Below, in pieces: positions 39,944 through 40,847 of a stretch of 40,847 nucleotides of DNA. The notes beneath the pieces are model-generated. The model was not told the origin of the DNA. It worked only from the letters and a program-made list of their open reading frames with translations, and searched no databases. The stretch covers positions 1 to 40,847 of the forward strand of contig JANRJF010000157.1 of the NCBI GenBank assembly GCA_033764095.1. Reading direction: 5' to 3'. The position numbers were made by a program, and so were the translations under genes. This DNA comes from JBDTMT01 sp033764095. GTDB taxonomy: Bacteria > Desulfobacterota > Binatia > HRBIN30 > CADEER01. Position 1 is the first letter of the stretch, and each line of letters starts with the position of its first letter.

Positions 39944-40847
39944 TCACGCGTCGTAGTAGAGGAAGAACTCGTACGGGTGCGGACGCAGGCGCAGCGCGTT
40001 GACCTCGTTCGACATCTTGTAGTCGATCCAGGTCTCGACGACGTCCTCGGTGAACACGTCGCCCTTGAGCAGGAAGGCGTGGTCGTTCTTCAGGTTGTTG
40101 AGCGCCTCTTCGAGCGACGCCGGCATGCCGCGAACGCCCTTCAGCTCCTCCGGCGTCAGCGAGTAGATGTCCTTGTCGAGCGGATCGCCCGCCGCAAGGC
40201 GGTTCTCGATGCCGTCGAGGCCGGCCATCAGCATGGCCGCGAAGGCCAGGTAGCCATTGGCGGTCGGATCGGGGAAACGCACCTCGATGCGCTTCGCCTT
40301 CGGGCTCGGCGAATACATCGGAATGCGGATGGCGGCCGAACGGTTGCGGCTCGAGTACGCCAGGTTCACCGGCGCCTCGAAGCCCGGCACCAGGCGGCGG
40401 TAGGAGTTGTTGGTCGGGTTGGTGATCGCCGCCAGCGCCGGCGCGTGCTTGATGATGCCGGCGATGTAGTGCATCGCCAGCTCGCTCATGCCGGCGTAGC
40501 CGTTGCCGGCGAACAGCGGCTTCTCACCCTTCCAGATCGACTGGTGGACGTGCATGCCGCTGCCGTTGTCGCCGAAGATCGGCTTCGGCATGAAGGTCGC
40601 CGTCTTGCCCCACTTCCGGGCGACGTTCTTGACGCAGTACTTGTACCACATCAGGTTGTCGGCCATTTTCGTCAGCGGCGCGAAGCGCATGTCGATCTCG
40701 GCCTGACCGGCGGTGGCGACCTCGTGGTGCTGCTTCTCCACGAGGATGCCGACCTGCTCCATCATCATCACCATTTCCTGGCGGATGTCCTGCTGGGAGT
40801 CGGTCGGCGGCACCGGGAAGTAGCCTTCCTTGTGGCGCGGCTTGAAG
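39944..40847 (-). CDS. glnA: Glutamine synthetase, type I, C-terminal part (5' end beyond the window)
   Basis: The visible 300 residues cover the C-terminal two-thirds of a GS-I enzyme that makes glutamine from glutamate, ammonia and ATP. The segment EVATAGQAEIDMRFAPL (metal and glutamate binding) is followed by FGDNGSGMHVHQSIWKG. NPTNNSYRRLVPGFEAPVN and RNRSAAIRIP complete the active site. The sequence DKDIYSLTPEE aligns with the adenylylation site of the E. coli enzyme, its tyrosine codon at 40163-40165, so regulation by GlnE-type adenylylation is likely. The product is a cytoplasmic dodecamer. Transcription ends at the intrinsic terminator just downstream. Confidence 0.97.
   Translation of the reverse strand, partial: FKPRHKEGYFPVPPTDSQQDIRQEMVMMMEQVGILVEKQHHEVATAGQAEIDMRFAPLTKMADNLMWYKYCVKNVARKWGKTATFMPKPIFGDNGSGMHVHQSIWKGEKPLFAGNGYAGMSELAMHYIAGIIKHAPALAAITNPTNNSYRRLVPGFEAPVNLAYSSRNRSAAIRIPMYSPSPKAKRIEVRFPDPTANGYLAFAAMLMAGLDGIENRLAAGDPLDKDIYSLTPEELKGVRGMPASLEEALNNLKNDHAFLLKGDVFTEDVVETWIDYKMSNEVNALRLRPHPYEFFLYYDA

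Overview
The window is about 70% GC and densely packed with genes, with few AT-rich sites outside promoters. It comes from a Gram-negative-type bacterium: there are signal peptides, a lipobox lipoprotein, lspA and a glutamine synthetase with an adenylylation tyrosine. Three luciferase-like (probably F420- or flavin-dependent) oxidoreductases, a MaoC hydratase, a P450, Thr-Pro-linked secreted proteins with dockerin-like C-termini and a hopanoid operon together suggest an uncultured deltaproteobacterium-like lineage, perhaps Binatota. That placement is an inference from gene content and was not tested by phylogeny.

Layout. 1-4.2 kb: a cut-off secreted methyltransferase, a HAD phosphatase, a DsbA-fold isomerase and two luciferase-like oxidoreductases, separated by palindromes built from short repeated words. 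4.2-12.2 kb: a cohesin-like/dockerin-like secreted protein, a TetR regulator with a probably leaderless promoter, an exported alpha/beta hydrolase overlapping an exported beta-propeller, a remnant of a cation/proton antiporter, a second dockerin-like protein and a MaoC hydratase. 12.3-18.1 kb: a self-contained locus with an internally duplicated lipoprotein, its adjacent HTH regulator, an AT-rich inverted repeat and two divergent, mutually similar secreted proteins. 18.1-24.4 kb: a third luciferase-like oxidoreductase, a thioredoxin-TPR protein, an S4 RNA-binding protein, several very small genes, D-Ala-D-Ala ligase and a PgeF/YfiH protein.

24.5-37 kb is the metabolic core. ileS, lspA and hpnG run together. 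They are followed by a promoter region carrying three copies of CTGACC-N4-GGTYAG and then six tightly packed genes: a diphosphomevalonate-decarboxylase homologue lacking the usual catalytic aspartate, type 2 isopentenyl-diphosphate isomerase (fni), squalene-hopene cyclase (shc), a single gene fusing HpnC and HpnD, hpnE and the radical SAM gene hpnH. Together these would take an isoprenoid precursor to farnesyl-derived squalene (HpnCDE), hopene (Shc), adenosylhopane (HpnH) and on toward ribosylhopane (HpnG). No prenyl transferase or upstream mevalonate enzyme is present in the window. 37-40.8 kb: a cytochrome P450 with an unusual I-helix, an NTF2/SnoaL-like protein, a HEAT-repeat protein and the 3' part of glnA.

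The main leads are the altered decarboxylase homologue, the three-copy operator array in front of the hopanoid operon, the HpnC-HpnD fusion, and five unrelated-sequence intergenic palindromes that share one architecture (7-9 bp words repeated in tandem inside each arm). No tRNA, rRNA, CRISPR array, insertion sequence or prophage gene was seen.
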